Assembly (NCBI GenBank): GCA_948146395.1
Contig: OX411559.1
Coordinates: 31,030,708-31,094,707 of the forward strand
Length of the DNA: 64,000 bases
DNA from: Fragum whitleyi
Lineage: Eukaryota > Mollusca > Bivalvia > Cardiida > Cardiidae
Reading direction: 5' to 3'
Of the stretch, positions 33,015-42,885 are shown piece by piece. The notes below the pieces were generated by a model. That model worked only from the letters and a program-made list of their open reading frames with translations. It had not been told where the DNA came from and searched no databases. Made by a program: the position numbers and the translations under genes. How positions within the stretch are numbered: the first letter of the stretch is position 1; the number at the start of each line of letters is the position of its first letter.

Positions 33015-33572
33015 TCAACTTTTAAGCAAATGTGAAATAGTCTTAATAAAACAAAGTCTCAATCTCCTCGTCCCCTCTAGGTTTAAATGCAGCCCGCCGT
33101 CTCGCACCGCAAAAAGTTCTCTTAATGGTTTTCCAAATTTAAAGAATCTTCTGTAAGAGTGAATGAATTGTACCTTCATTGAAATACATATTTTCTCCAG
33201 GTCAAAATTTATTTGTTTAACTTTGTCACCAGTAGTCATATAATCTAAAGGCCTGGGCAAAATGCTAGAGACAATTACTTTAGCGCTGGATTTTTGCTTG
33301 ACTAAAGCTATCAAATTCACAAAAGAACTGATGAATTCGGCAACAGATAAAGTGTTCACATCATTCGTACCTACATGTAGTATGATAAATTCAGCCATAA
33401 TAAGGTCAGGGTATTTTTCAATGCGACTAGCAAGACGAGCAACATTTATCCCTGGAAAAGGAATTACCCGAGTATAATGAATATTACCAACATATTTTGC
33501 TATAGAGTCAGATAGAATATGAACCCTCGTATCTGCAAAGACAATAGAAAAAACACAATTTTACGTATATAT
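33015..33572 (-). CDS. SGNH/GDSL-type hydrolase carried by the Ngaro element
   Basis: The open frame starts after a TAA near 33,575 and ends at 33,015. It shows the SGNH blocks in order: ILSDSIAKYV (Ser of block I, with Ser replacing the usual Gly), FPGINVARL (Gly region), HVGTNDVN (block III Asn) and DGGLHLNLEG (Asp-His of block V). The first ATG (33,398) would omit the Ser block. A TTTTTTCTATTGTCTTTGCAG string just upstream looks like a 3' splice site ending at about 33,533, so the hydrolase may be made from a spliced RNA. SGNH genes are known in Ngaro elements; their role is unclear. Confidence 0.75.
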
Positions 33573-33586
33573 ATATTTATAAACTT

Positions 33587-34531
33587 TTAGATACTAACTA
33601 ACATCTTTTGTAAAATAATGAGTTTGTCTTCCCAAGAAAGCTCTAAATAATTTTTATAGCAATCTGATTTCCAATCACCAAGCAATTGAATATAATCGGC
33701 AGGAATATCAGCCTTAAAGGCTAATGTTGCAAAACCACGTCTAAAAGAGTGAGTGGAAAAGTCCATAGGATTTAAACCTACTGACTCAATGCACTTTCGT
33801 AACTTAGCTTGAAAAAGATAATAAGTAACACATCTGGAGTTTTTAAGAACAAATAAAGCTCCAGATGGATGACAAAAGTTCATAGACTTCAATTTCTTAA
33901 AGGCTGCAACAGGGCATAAACGTTTGTCCTTTAAGCTAATCAAAGGGCTCACTATATTTCGTTCTCCAAATTGAATTGTCTTTGAAAATCTAAATCGAAC
34001 TAATAATATTTCATGTTCAATTTCTACATCCTTTATTTTTAATAATTTACCATTGGCTATATCCTTCTGTGTAGTAGGAACCAAATTAGACTTTCGAGCA
34101 AGAAGGAAAAAGGCAAAAAGGAAAAGACACCAATACACAAAGCTATCAGCATCATTCCAATCTAAAGTTTCATGGATTTTCAATAAAATATCAAACGTCA
34201 TAGGCTCTGCACGCTTAACAGAATGTGGTTTAAGTCTAGCTAAACCCCGTAATGTTAAGTGCAAAGTAAAATCTGTGAATTGCTTGATTTCAAACCCAAC
34301 CAAAGAATGCAATATCTTAATTCCTCCCAAGTAATTTTTGATACTATCCACTGAATTAAAAGACCTGGATAGAAATTGAACATATAGTTTTAATGTATTT
34401 ACAGAAGCTGGTAAAAAGGAAAAATTGAAAAATAAACAAAACATAATGAATGTTTCCCACTGAACTTGGAGATTTTTGTGGGTGCCATCGGCAAAAGCTG
34501 ATTTGGTTGAAAACGTCATTTGTCTTTTCAA
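33587..34531 (-). CDS. Ngaro tyrosine recombinase
   Basis: 314 residues, intact. Catalytic residues of the tyrosine recombinase fold are visible: Arg in LLARKSNLVP (about 146), His and Arg in THSFRRG (about 261 and 264), Trp in LLGDWKSD (about 287, in the place of the second His) and Tyr in CYKNYLEL (about 295). The enzyme integrates a circular DNA copy by site-specific recombination, so insertions lack target duplications, as seen here. It begins 31 bases after the RNase H stop. No methyltransferase domain separates the two, unlike DIRS1-group elements. Confidence 0.9.
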   Translation of the reverse strand: MKRQMTFSTKSAFADGTHKNLQVQWETFIMFCLFFNFSFLPASVNTLKLYVQFLSRSFNSVDSIKNYLGGIKILHSLVGFEIKQFTDFTLHLTLRGLARLKPHSVKRAEPMTFDILLKIHETLDWNDADSFVYWCLFLFAFFLLARKSNLVPTTQKDIANGKLLKIKDVEIEHEILLVRFRFSKTIQFGERNIVSPLISLKDKRLCPVAAFKKLKSMNFCHPSGALFVLKNSRCVTYYLFQAKLRKCIESVGLNPMDFSTHSFRRGFATLAFKADIPADYIQLLGDWKSDCYKNYLELSWEDKLIILQKMLVSI

Positions 34532-34561
34532 ATTCTGAAGAATAATTTCTGAAAATAAACC

Positions 34562-35431
34562 CTACCAAGAATGAGTAAAATTGAAAATACTTTCATCAAA
34601 TTCTTCTTGGATCAAAGATGAAGCTTTTTCAAAATTTTTGAAAAAGGACTCTCTGAATTTTGAATTTAAATGCCATCTTGATAAACTGTCCGGAATTCTG
34701 TTATTTTTCCCTTCCAAAAATACAGCTCTCAATTCTACATCATACATAGAAGTCAAATAACAAACTTCACGTAAGCATTTTTGTAAAAATGGGCATTTTG
34801 CTTTACCTGTATTTAAAACAATGCAAGCAGCCTGATTATCACAATTAATCTGTATCCTTTTACCCTTCAAGAGATTAATCCATAAATGCAAGCACACAAT
34901 CACTGCTAACATTTCTAAGGCACTGATATGGAGATTTTGTTTTACAATGAAATTTGGAAATTCTGCATGGAAAAATCTATTACTGAAAATACCTCCACAG
35001 CCTGAGAGACAACTGTCTGAACTAAAAATAATATCGGGATCTGTCCAAGGACCAAGATCTATTAATGAAATACCATTATATACTGGTAGAAATTTATCCC
35101 ACCATAAAATGTCTTTTTTGACCTCTGATGGAACTGGTATTTTATTTATTTTTTGTAAAGTGTAACAATCTCTCAGCCAGGACAAAATCCTATTTACAAA
35201 AATCCTGCTAGATTTAACACATGCCCCAACAAAATTCAATTTTCCTAAGAGTCGTTGTATTTCCTTCAAAGAGGCCTCCTCTTTTAGAAGCCAATCTTTT
35301 ATCAATGCCCTAATCTCAATTAATCTGTCCTCAGTGATCGACATTGTCATATTTTTTGTATTAAACAAAACACCTAAAAAGACCATGACTTCCGAAGGCT
35401 CACAAGCTTTATCAAAAGCTTCCTCTAAACC
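34562..35431 (-). CDS. Ngaro RT connection domain and RNase H
   Basis: This is the part of pol downstream of the SINE. It shows VMVFLGVLFNT (RT thumb edge), a connection region, then RNase H blocks FSSDSCLSGCGG (D), LHISALEMLAV (E), INCDNQAACIVL (D) and IPDSLSRW (D). The frame is open to 35,482, but codons beyond 35,431 belong to the target duplication and the SINE tail. Before the SINE arrived this was one frame with the RT at 35,804-36,772. Confidence 0.85.
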   Translation of the reverse strand, partial: GLEEAFDKACEPSEVMVFLGVLFNTKNMTMSITEDRLIEIRALIKDWLLKEEASLKEIQRLLGKLNFVGACVKSSRIFVNRILSWLRDCYTLQKINKIPVPSEVKKDILWWDKFLPVYNGISLIDLGPWTDPDIIFSSDSCLSGCGGIFSNRFFHAEFPNFIVKQNLHISALEMLAVIVCLHLWINLLKGKRIQINCDNQAACIVLNTGKAKCPFLQKCLREVCYLTSMYDVELRAVFLEGKNNRIPDSLSRWHLNSKFRESFFKNFEKASSLIQEEFDESIFNFTHSW

Positions 35432-35444
35432 ACTCTTGATAAAA
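35432..35444. repeat. SINE target-site duplication, first copy
   Basis: ACTCTTGATAAAA at the tail side of the SINE. The same string recurs at 35722-35734 and 35798-35810. Confidence 0.85.
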
Positions 35445-35721
35445 TTGATTGATTGAATGGAGTTTAACGCCGCTTTCAACATTATTTCAGTTATATCGCG
35501 GCGGCTGGAGCACCTAACAATGGTTTCCTGGAATTTCTCTCACCAGTGCAACCACCACATCCTTTCCTAGCCTCCAGCTACTATCTCACATAGGTCTACG
35601 ATTATCAACCCATTGGTGAAAGACAAATTGTCGGAAAGAATGAGTGCCGCCGTCGGGGATCGAACCCGGGACCTCTAGAATGACAGTCCGTCGCGCTACC
35701 AACTGCGCTATGACGGCGGCT
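35445..35721 (-). mobile_element. tRNA-headed SINE inserted in the Ngaro RT
   Basis: On the minus strand the head reads GCCGCCGTCATAGCGCAGTT with box B GGTTCGATCCCCGACGGCGG, a Pol III promoter of tRNA type. A body with CCTAGCC/GGAGGC and GGTGCTCCAGCCGCCGCGAT-like sequence follows, then a GCGGCGTTAAAC end with CAATCAATCAA tail. The same SINE occurs at 41.57 kb and 57.55 kb. Confidence 0.9.
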
Positions 35722-35734
35722 ACTCTTGATAAAA

Positions 35735-35855
35735 ATCTAAGGAGTTAGCATATTTCGCATTCAACACAATCCGACAAGTTTTTATCATTTTTTTTTTACT
35801 CTTGATAAAAACTTGTCGGATTGTGTTGAATGCGAAATATGCTAACTCCTTAGAT
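35735..35855. repeat. 52-bp foldback of RT coding sequence beside the SINE
   Basis: Bases 35,735-35,786 are the reverse complement of the true RT coding bases 35,804-35,855, joined by a 17-base T-rich loop. A second and third copy of the target string flank the left arm. Confidence 0.9.
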
Positions 35856-36772
35856 TCAACTCCACCAAAATCATCCAAGTAGTTCAGTACTGCTATACCT
35901 ATATTTAAAAACATATATGAAAAGGCATTTGTGACCCGTTGAAATATATGTGCCGATGACCTAAGCCCCATTGGCAAAACACAATCTGCAAATATGTGGT
36001 TTTTCCACTTGAATCCTACAATGTTATAATTTGACGGGCAAATATGGATCTGGCGATATGCCCTTTTTAAATCTAACTTAAACATTAAACATCCCCGTCC
36101 CTTTGAAAGAATTAAAGACACAAAGTCATCAATCTTGGGAAAAACTAAATCTACTTCTTCCCCTAAATAATAATCTTTTGAAACATATCTATTTACATTT
36201 CTCCCATTTCTAGGATAACTAAGGTCTAAAATGACTCTTCTTTCGGTGGGTTCTGATTTGGGTACAGAATTTAATGGTGAGATTATCAAATCATTCTTGA
36301 ATGGGTTATTTGAAAAGGGGCCTATAATTGCACCTAATGATGCTTCTTTTATTAAATATTTATGAATGAAAACTGGGTATGATTCTGCTCCGCTATGATT
36401 TTTACAGTCTTTTTCATCAGTTTTTTCAATAAAAATTGTATTTTCTATTCCAATGGGAAATCCATATTTCAATAATTCTAATACCTGCAAATCTCTATTA
36501 CCGTGAAGCATTTTGCGCATAAAGTCAACATTGAACTTTTCGTTTACCGGAATTTTGCATTTCTCAAAATTGAAGTGACCCGAATTAATCACTTTTTCAT
36601 GAATCTCAAGTAATTTTTCTGAAAAGGTAGAATTAACAGACCCAACATCTCTGCATGTTTTGCAAGATGTGTGATCTGTCAAATAGCCCCCTTCCTTAAA
36701 TTTACATGTTTCAAATTTAACAAATTCGGGCAGAAATAAGTCAACTATCTTATTTACATTTGTACATTTCAT
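35804..36772 (-). pseudogene. Ngaro reverse transcriptase, split from its C-terminal part by a SINE
   Basis: The ATG at 36,772 lies 15 bases after the gag stop. A Cys-rich N-terminal stretch (CKTCRDVG) precedes the RT. RT blocks are SPLNSVPKSEPTERRVILDL, FKLDLKRAYRQI (first Asp, about residue 234), LPMGLRSSAHIFQR and NYLDDFGG (YLDD, about 298-301). The frame then runs into the foldback and SINE and stops at 35,720, so the enzyme is cut off shortly after the catalytic box. Confidence 0.88.
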
Positions 36773-36787
36773 CTTATGAATGAATTG

Positions 36788-37966
36788 TTATTGACTGAAG
36801 TACGGGCATGCAGACGAGCACTCAGGGTGACTTGCTTCACGCTTATCCTTGATCCAACAAGAAGCGCAAATGTGTTTTGCAAATCTTATTTTCCCTTTTA
36901 TCACAATGGTGTGAGATTCTTTTGACGAGCATTTATTTCGTTGGAATTTCGCACAGAACCAAGTTTTGTCTTCTGTTTTATGTGGGGCTAAGCTGCCCAT
37001 AGAAAAATCATTTTTTGGTTTAAATCTTACTGAAACCGAGGACAAAATTGTGTTCTCAACATATAAAAAATCATCCTTCCAAGTTTTGAAACCTAACTCA
37101 ATATCTCTCAGAACTGCAGCGTACAATGTTTTCAAAACCGAAAACTCATAGGAACCATTTAAATACATCAATCGTTTCAAAAGATTCAGTCTACCATTCT
37201 TTTCAACTGCTGACAACCCTTGCTGGGAGATAATTTCTAATTCACCTGCTACAAATAGATTGAAGGACAATTTTTCAAATTCAACAGAGTTTTGTACAAA
37301 TTCAAACCTTAAAAAGGCATGTGGATAACTTTGAGGATGAACTACTTTATCTGAAGATTTGCAGCTAATTCCAGATTTCAAAGAAGCATTCTTGCACTCT
37401 TTTTTCTCATTTTTGCAGTTTTTGTCAGAATCCATTGAATCATCACTGTCTCTATACTCTTCTTCTTCCCCAATTAAACCCAATTTGCTCAACTGTCTGC
37501 GTGCTGCAGATCTTAAACCTTTCTCGTCACGAAGATTTTGGATTGAAAAACTTTCAATGTTACCTTTATTTGAACTTCTCTCCCCGTCTTCATTTTCACC
37601 TAATTGTCTTCTCGTTGTTTGTATTTCTTGTCGTAATCGACGCAACTCCTGTTCCTGCTTCAGTTTTTTGAGAGTCATAGACAGCTTTGTTCTCTCCGAC
37701 TCGAAATCGTCGTAATCACAAACGTACTCACGTTCATCCTGTCTGTCGGAAGTCGTGTTATAATCCGCTGGAACCCTGCTCCTCTCGAAATTGTCCTCGC
37801 GCCCACCGGATGCGATGTCTGATTTCCGGCTCTCACTATAATCATCCCCCTTGGGGCTCCCAGTGGGGGAAAATACGTCCTCTCCCAACCCCCGCTCATT
37901 CATGCGTTTATAATCAATTATAGGCCTAGGACGCCTGTCTGCCATTTTCTCCCCTTTAAAGTTCAT
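36788..37966 (-). CDS. Ngaro gag-like protein
   Basis: 392 residues, intact. The N-terminal half is charged and disordered, with an EQELRRLRQEI coiled coil and a RRQLSKLGLIGEEEEY stretch. The C-terminal part has a Cys/His cluster (WFCAKFQRNKC, AKHICASCW, HPECSSACPYF) likely to bind zinc and nucleic acid. Met at 37,966 gives MNFKGEKMADRR; the second Met at 37,945 is an equally good start. The equivalent position and composition in DIRS-like elements is gag. Confidence 0.75.
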   Translation of the reverse strand: MNFKGEKMADRRPRPIIDYKRMNERGLGEDVFSPTGSPKGDDYSESRKSDIASGGREDNFERSRVPADYNTTSDRQDEREYVCDYDDFESERTKLSMTLKKLKQEQELRRLRQEIQTTRRQLGENEDGERSSNKGNIESFSIQNLRDEKGLRSAARRQLSKLGLIGEEEEYRDSDDSMDSDKNCKNEKKECKNASLKSGISCKSSDKVVHPQSYPHAFLRFEFVQNSVEFEKLSFNLFVAGELEIISQQGLSAVEKNGRLNLLKRLMYLNGSYEFSVLKTLYAAVLRDIELGFKTWKDDFLYVENTILSSVSVRFKPKNDFSMGSLAPHKTEDKTWFCAKFQRNKCSSKESHTIVIKGKIRFAKHICASCWIKDKREASHPECSSACPYFSQ

Positions 37967-38188
37967 TTATTCTTAAAAACCAATTTAAATCAGCCAATTT
38001 GATAATTCGGCTTTTGAGTTCCTGTTGGGACACCAACAAATAGTTCCGTCAGCACGGACCTACTGAGAAGGTAAAACTACACAAATAGTCCCAACTAAAT
38101 AATGGAAATTTCTTCAACTGTTTTGAAAATAAAGAAAAAATAGCAAACGAAAGCTTAGCACAGTGAAACTTCAGCTCTCAATTAATAA
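37967..38188 (-). other. Ngaro 5' leader between A1 and gag
   Basis: Untranslated, AT-rich; no homology to the A2-B2 spacer seen. Confidence 0.5.
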
Positions 38189-38351
38189 CAAAGTTAATTT
38201 TTCCATCTAACTATCGACACGAGAATTTTCAAACTGTGATTAGGCCCGCCAATAACATGAGTTTTATTTGACCATTGGTCAATTCAGCCAATCAGAGACT
38301 TGTTATGCTGTTGCCAATTAACCAGCTTTACGAGTCATCGCAAAACTTAGC
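38189..38351 (-). repeat. Split direct repeat A1
   Basis: Left end of the element in its own sense; matches A2 with one difference. The next base (38,352) already belongs to the interrupted LINE RT codon. Confidence 0.88.
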
Positions 38352-39622
38352 CTATTGAGTGTTTTCTCAAAAATATTCGAAAGGGTTGTTTTTGACCAAG
38401 TTGAAAATTATCTGAAAGAAAAAGACCTATTGTGTAATCTTCAATCTGGAATCCGAAGAGGCTATTCCACAGACACCTGTCTCATCCATCTGTCTGACCA
38501 CATTAGATTTCAAATGGATAAAAGTAACTATGTAGGTATGGTCCTACTTGATTTACAAAAAGCATTCGACACTGTTTATCACTCAATACTTTTAATGAAA
38601 CTTGACTCATTAGGATTCAGTTATGACATTATTAATTGGTTTTCTATCTGAAAACAGCTTGTTGACGTAAATAAAGTTATTTCTTCACTTGCTAATATTA
38701 CATGTGGTGTTCCCCAGGGTTCGATACTTGGTCCACTGTTATTTCTATTGTATGTTAATGATATGGCTGCTGTGGTTAAAAACTTTTTCTTTATGCAGAT
38801 GATTCTGCTATACTAGTCTCTGGTAGAGATAGGGTGACTGTGGAAAAGGCATTGTCTGAGGACCTTAACCTTGTAAGATCAAGGCTTATTGACAATAAGC
38901 TGTCTTTACATCTTGGCAAAACCGAATGTATTCTTTTTGGTACTAAGCAAAAGATTAAATCTAATACAAATATTAATGTTACATGTAATGGTAATCTTAC
39001 TAATTCAAATTCATCAGTCAAATATCTTGGAGCTACTCTAGACCAAAACTTATCCGGTGAATTAATGGCTAGTTCATTACTCAATAAAGCAAACGCACGT
39101 CTGAAATTCTTGTATCGTAAAAGCAAATATCTAACATTCCAAACTAGAAAACTGCTTGTGTCAGCCTTTATTCAATGTCATTTTGATTACGCTTGTGCAT
39201 TTAGGTATTTCGGTTTAAACAAGAAGTGGACTGATAAGCTCCAAACCATGTAAAATAAAATGATAAGATTTGTTCTAGAGTTACCCCATAGATCCCAAAT
39301 TTCAGATATACATTTCAAAACTCTAAGATGGTTGCCCGTTTCAAAAAAGAGTAGAAGAGATTACGCTTTTACATGTGTTCAAAATTAAACCGGATTAGCA
39401 CCTGACTATATGAAACAACACTTTATAGCGCCGGCATCCTTACACAGTTATAATACCAGATTTAACAGCAGTGGTTGTTTTGCGGTACCGAAGGTTGGGT
39501 CCCATGGGAGAAAGTCGTTTTCTTACATGGGCTGCAGCCTTTGGAATCGCCTACCAGCCGATATCAAAGCTATTGAGTCACTTTCTCAATTTAAAGCTAA
39601 AATTAAAGGGCACTTAAGCTAA
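38352..39622 (+). pseudogene. LINE RT, second part, and C-terminal domain
   Basis: The RT resumes with SVFSKIFERVV, VGMVLLDLQKAFDTVYHSIL (catalytic Asp), then TGA at 38,649. In the frame after that stop [12 protein letters not shown] is readable, and after another shift near 38,795 the YADDS catalytic box. The region 38,834-39,253 continues (LHLGKTECILFG, VKYLGATLD). A further stop at about 39,251 precedes the C-terminal RNA-binding-like tail ending SQFKAKIKGHLS at 39,622. Several breaks show this copy is long dead. Confidence 0.85.
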
Positions 39623-40235
39623 GCTTTGCAATTATTCAATTCATTTTACTGTGATAAAAATGCTGTGATAAGATGAGTATTTAATAATTACCAAAGTAAA
39701 TCACCATGTCCCTCTATGTCGGCCACATACTTGCATTGGACCGCAATGGAAATAAGAGATAACCTTTCTCTTTTTTGCGTTATCCTAGGTAGGGATGTGG
39801 CAGACATGGTATCTATTTAATTTCTGTGATAATGTGTTTTATGTTGTTTTAAATACTGGCTACACTGTGGTCATTTATTTCATGTTTAACCATGTAATGT
39901 CATGTATCTTTTACCTAAATAAGATCTCTCTCTCTCTCTCTTTCTCCCTCTCCCGCATTATCTCCCTCTTCCTCATTCTCCTTTTTTCTTTCTCCCTATC
40001 CCTCTCTCTCTCTCTCTCACTCTCTCCCCACCGCTCGCTCGTTCGCAAACTTGCTCAATAGTTCGCTCAAATCCTCCCTCCGTCATTCTTTCTTTCTCAT
40101 TTCTGAATGTTTGCATATACTTTCACCTTCGTGAATTCTTTCAATGTTCTTGTAAATGTATCATGTAAATGTTGTTTATCTGTATCACTCTGTAGTGGAA
40201 ATAAAATTATAATGTGGTAAATAATTAAACCATCA
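39623..40235 (+). other. LINE 3' UTR and CT-rich tract
   Basis: After the LINE stop comes non-coding sequence with an imperfect inverted pair (GGCCACATAC.. / GGGATGTGGCAGACATGG), a long CT-rich tract at about 39,925-40,110 and AATAAA at 40,199-40,204. The exact 3' end of the LINE is not defined. Confidence 0.5.
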
Positions 40236-41557
40236 TAAACGCCAATAAAATCTTTATCGTGTAAAAAAATGACTCGGCAGATAGTTGTCTCTCAAGTCTG
40301 AAATAACAGTTGCCGATCGCCTGTGGAGTTTTTCTTTGCAAGTTATATCTTGAAAACGTAACGCAGAATGATACTGCGTGTTTTTCAAATTATAAGATGC
40401 CCAAATTGAACCTTTCGCGAAACGTGATGTTCAGTAAAATTTGTGACGTCATATTAGCCCACGCGCGAAATCACGCGCTTTCATGGCTGCTCCCCAGTCA
40501 TTCCCGAGGTCTATTCCGTAGAATCGTCGAAGATTCCCGATCGGTTTCGAAACTAACAGTGTCCCGGGATCCCGGAGGCCCTCCCCCCCCCCCTCATCGA
40601 AAAAAAAGAAGTTCATTCGAGCAGAATCAACCATTTATAGCCAATCTTCCATAACTCCACTTTGTTCCTTATAAAATGTAAGGAACAAAGTGAATTTATA
40701 GAACCTTTGCTTAGAAAGGGTTCAGAATATTTCATTAATCTATGCTTCTTCTTTCTATTTTTTGAAAAAAATCTATCTTCGTAGTTAAAAATTGGGTCCC
40801 TAGTAATTTGGAAGTTAAGTCTACAACGTCTGTGAAGCATCATTTTCTGATGAAGCTCTCATTGTTCTCTTTCACGCGGAGCCATCAGATATGCCCCTTG
40901 CCCTTAACTTCTAAATTACGTCACCATGACGTCGTACAATGAATTTTTTCGGGGTATCTTCATCATTTTGGCGTACAACGTACAAACCAGTGCTTGTGCG
41001 AGAAAAAGAATCTGTTACTCCATGTATATTGCCTGAGACTGACCAGATAGCATTTATAACTTAAGACATTAACTTGTTTTTCTGTAAATAATGCAATCAT
41101 TAACGTTAGACTAAAATAGAAATGTAATAAAGCGAGCCTTGGCAACGTGTGAACCTTGAACGTCTTTGTATGTTTTGCCATCTCGAATGCACGTCTGGTT
41201 TAGAAAGTTCACTAATATAACGAGAGATCTTCGTAAAGGACTCTTTTCAAAGTGACACATAACATTTATGGTAATATCTTTGATAATCAATCTAGTAGTC
41301 GTAATAACATTTTTTTATTGTCAACAAATTACGATTTACTAATAAAAGAAGTTTAACAATTGAATGCGAAGTTATACTTTTACTTATCAAGAAAAATAAA
41401 ACCACAACGCCACAACACGTGATATATTTTAGACAAAATTGGATTCACGTGGATTGCAGATCGAAGGAGTTAAAACAAAGACATATAAACAATCATGAGC
41501 AAGTAAGAAAACCCAGCAGCATCGACAACCATTGATAATATAGAAGATAACCGTTTG
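40236..41557. other. No gene recognised; short hairpin at 40,650-40,697
   Basis: A small palindrome (CACTTTGTTCCTT...AAGGAACAAAGTG) is present. No coding stretch with splice support. Confidence 0.5.
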
Positions 41558-41568
41558 CTGTGGTTTAC

Positions 41569-41847
41569 GGCCGCCGTCAAAGCGTAGTTGGTAGCGCGTC
41601 GGACTGTCAATTTAGAGATCCCGGGTTCGATTCCCGACGGCGGCGTTCATTCTTTCCGACTATTTGTCTGTTCAATGGGTTGATAATCGTAGACCTATGT
41701 GAGATAGCAGCTGGAGGCTAGGAAAGAATGTGATGGTTGTACTGGTGAGAAAAATACCAGAAATCCATTGTTAGGTGCTCCAGCCGCCGCGATATAACTG
41801 AAATAATGTTGAGAGCGGCGTTAAACTTCATTCAATCAATCAATTTA
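41569..41847 (+). mobile_element. Full-length tRNA-headed SINE with target duplication
   Basis: The head GCCGCCGTCAAAGCGTAGTT and box B GGTTCGATTCCCGACGGCGG are followed by the shared body and tail AATCAATCAATTT. It is flanked by CTGTGGTTTAC at 41558-41568 and 41848-41858, an 11-bp target-site duplication, showing LINE-driven insertion. Confidence 0.92.
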
Positions 41848-41858
41848 CTGTGGTTTAC

Positions 41859-42530
41859 AGTTAGTACTCACTCAAACTGTTGTCATAAAATAGCCCTTTA
41901 AAGCACTGCCTTTGTCTTGATATTTTCGGTTTGGGATAATGTATTTTAGTACCCAAATGATAAAAAAGTGAAAAACGCTTTGAAAGGGCTTTTTAATGAC
42001 ACAAAATAAGAAAACAGAAGAAGACCAAAAATATTTATTGTTTTTCTTTCTATATACAATCTACAACAAAATAAAGAAATGCTAAACCCACATTAAGGTG
42101 GACAACTGAGTAAGACCGGAAAATATTACATATAAGAGTTTTCTTTCTTGTCTTCCAAAAAGTTATATCCATACAGCCGATTAATTGAATTTTACCATTT
42201 TTCGAATTTAACGCGCGAACTTGGTTTATAGTTACGCTTTAGGTAAATGAAAGAAAGAAAAAGAAACAATTGGATGGCCGGTAAGAAGTTTCCATTTAAG
42301 AGGTGAAGATAATATTTATTGATTTAATGGAGATATGAAACTGAAATCCTTACCACAGTGTATAAATTCGCGAATTCATACATGAGTGTGATAGGGTTAT
42401 TAGTTTCATGCCTCGATGAAATAGACAATTTCTCTCTTCATATCTTACAATTTTAAATCATGAAACAAAAATAAAGATTTTTTTCCAAATGAGACTGATT
42501 TCTCATGGGACTATTCTGCGTAATTAATGA
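41859..42530. other. No gene recognised
   Basis: AT-rich spacer. Confidence 0.5.
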
Positions 42531-42885
42531 ACTGGCAGGGCGGGGCTTAACCGTGACGTAATTTGGCGAGTTTACTTTTTGATAGTTTGGGTTCTTTCAA
42601 ATTTTAGTCGGTAATCATCGTTAACGCGTGCAAATAACTGAATCCTACAACCTTAAGGATTCATGTGCTTAGAGAGAGTATACATATTTCATCGTTTGGT
42701 TACCAAAGCCTCGTAACTTCAGCTTGATTAAGCTGAAGTTACGAGGATTTGGTTACCAATCTGGAATTTAAGGTCTCGAGTTATTAACGTCGACTGTCTT
42801 TAGAAGTAGATTATTTTAGATAAAAGCTGATTTCCCGTAACGTTAACCGCAATGACCCGTTACTTAGGCTCCGCCCTGCCAGGGC
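42531..42885. mobile_element. GGCAGGGCGG-ended MITE with central hairpin, copy 1
   Basis: The ends are CTGGCAGGGCGGGGCTTAAC and, inverted, GGCTCCGCCCTGCCAG. The middle is a palindrome (GGTTACCAAAGCCTCGTAAC.. and its complement) near 42,700-42,760. A second copy lies inverted at 51,791-52,139. Confidence 0.8.

Larger units (their letters stand above)
31749..38351 (-). mobile_element. Ngaro-type tyrosine-recombinase retrotransposon, 6.6 kb
   Basis: Sense is the minus strand. The order is: repeat A1 (38189-38351), gag, RT, RNase H, tyrosine recombinase, SGNH hydrolase, repeat B1 (32372-32655), repeat A2 (32208-32371), a 174-bp spacer, repeat B2 (31750-32033). Such split direct repeats (A1...B1A2B2), with a tyrosine recombinase and without a methyltransferase domain, are typical of the Ngaro branch of DIRS retrotransposons. 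By eye B1 and B2 differ at two of 284 bases and A1 and A2 at one of 164, so insertion is recent. No target duplication is seen; the LINE frame is continuous across the two edges. RT is now split by a SINE. Confidence 0.9.

Noticed and set aside
35645..35720. A minus-strand tRNA gene
   Set aside because: Same SINE head as at 41.57 kb, with target duplications around the full element.
40449..40654. Proline-rich or glycine-rich short proteins
   Set aside because: Driven by a poly-C run near 40,583; no conserved motif.
41570..41645. A tRNA gene
   Set aside because: The boxes and acceptor-like ends are good, but the anticodon arm does not pair well, and the same head with body and tail occurs at 35.4 and 57.5 kb. 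It is a SINE head.
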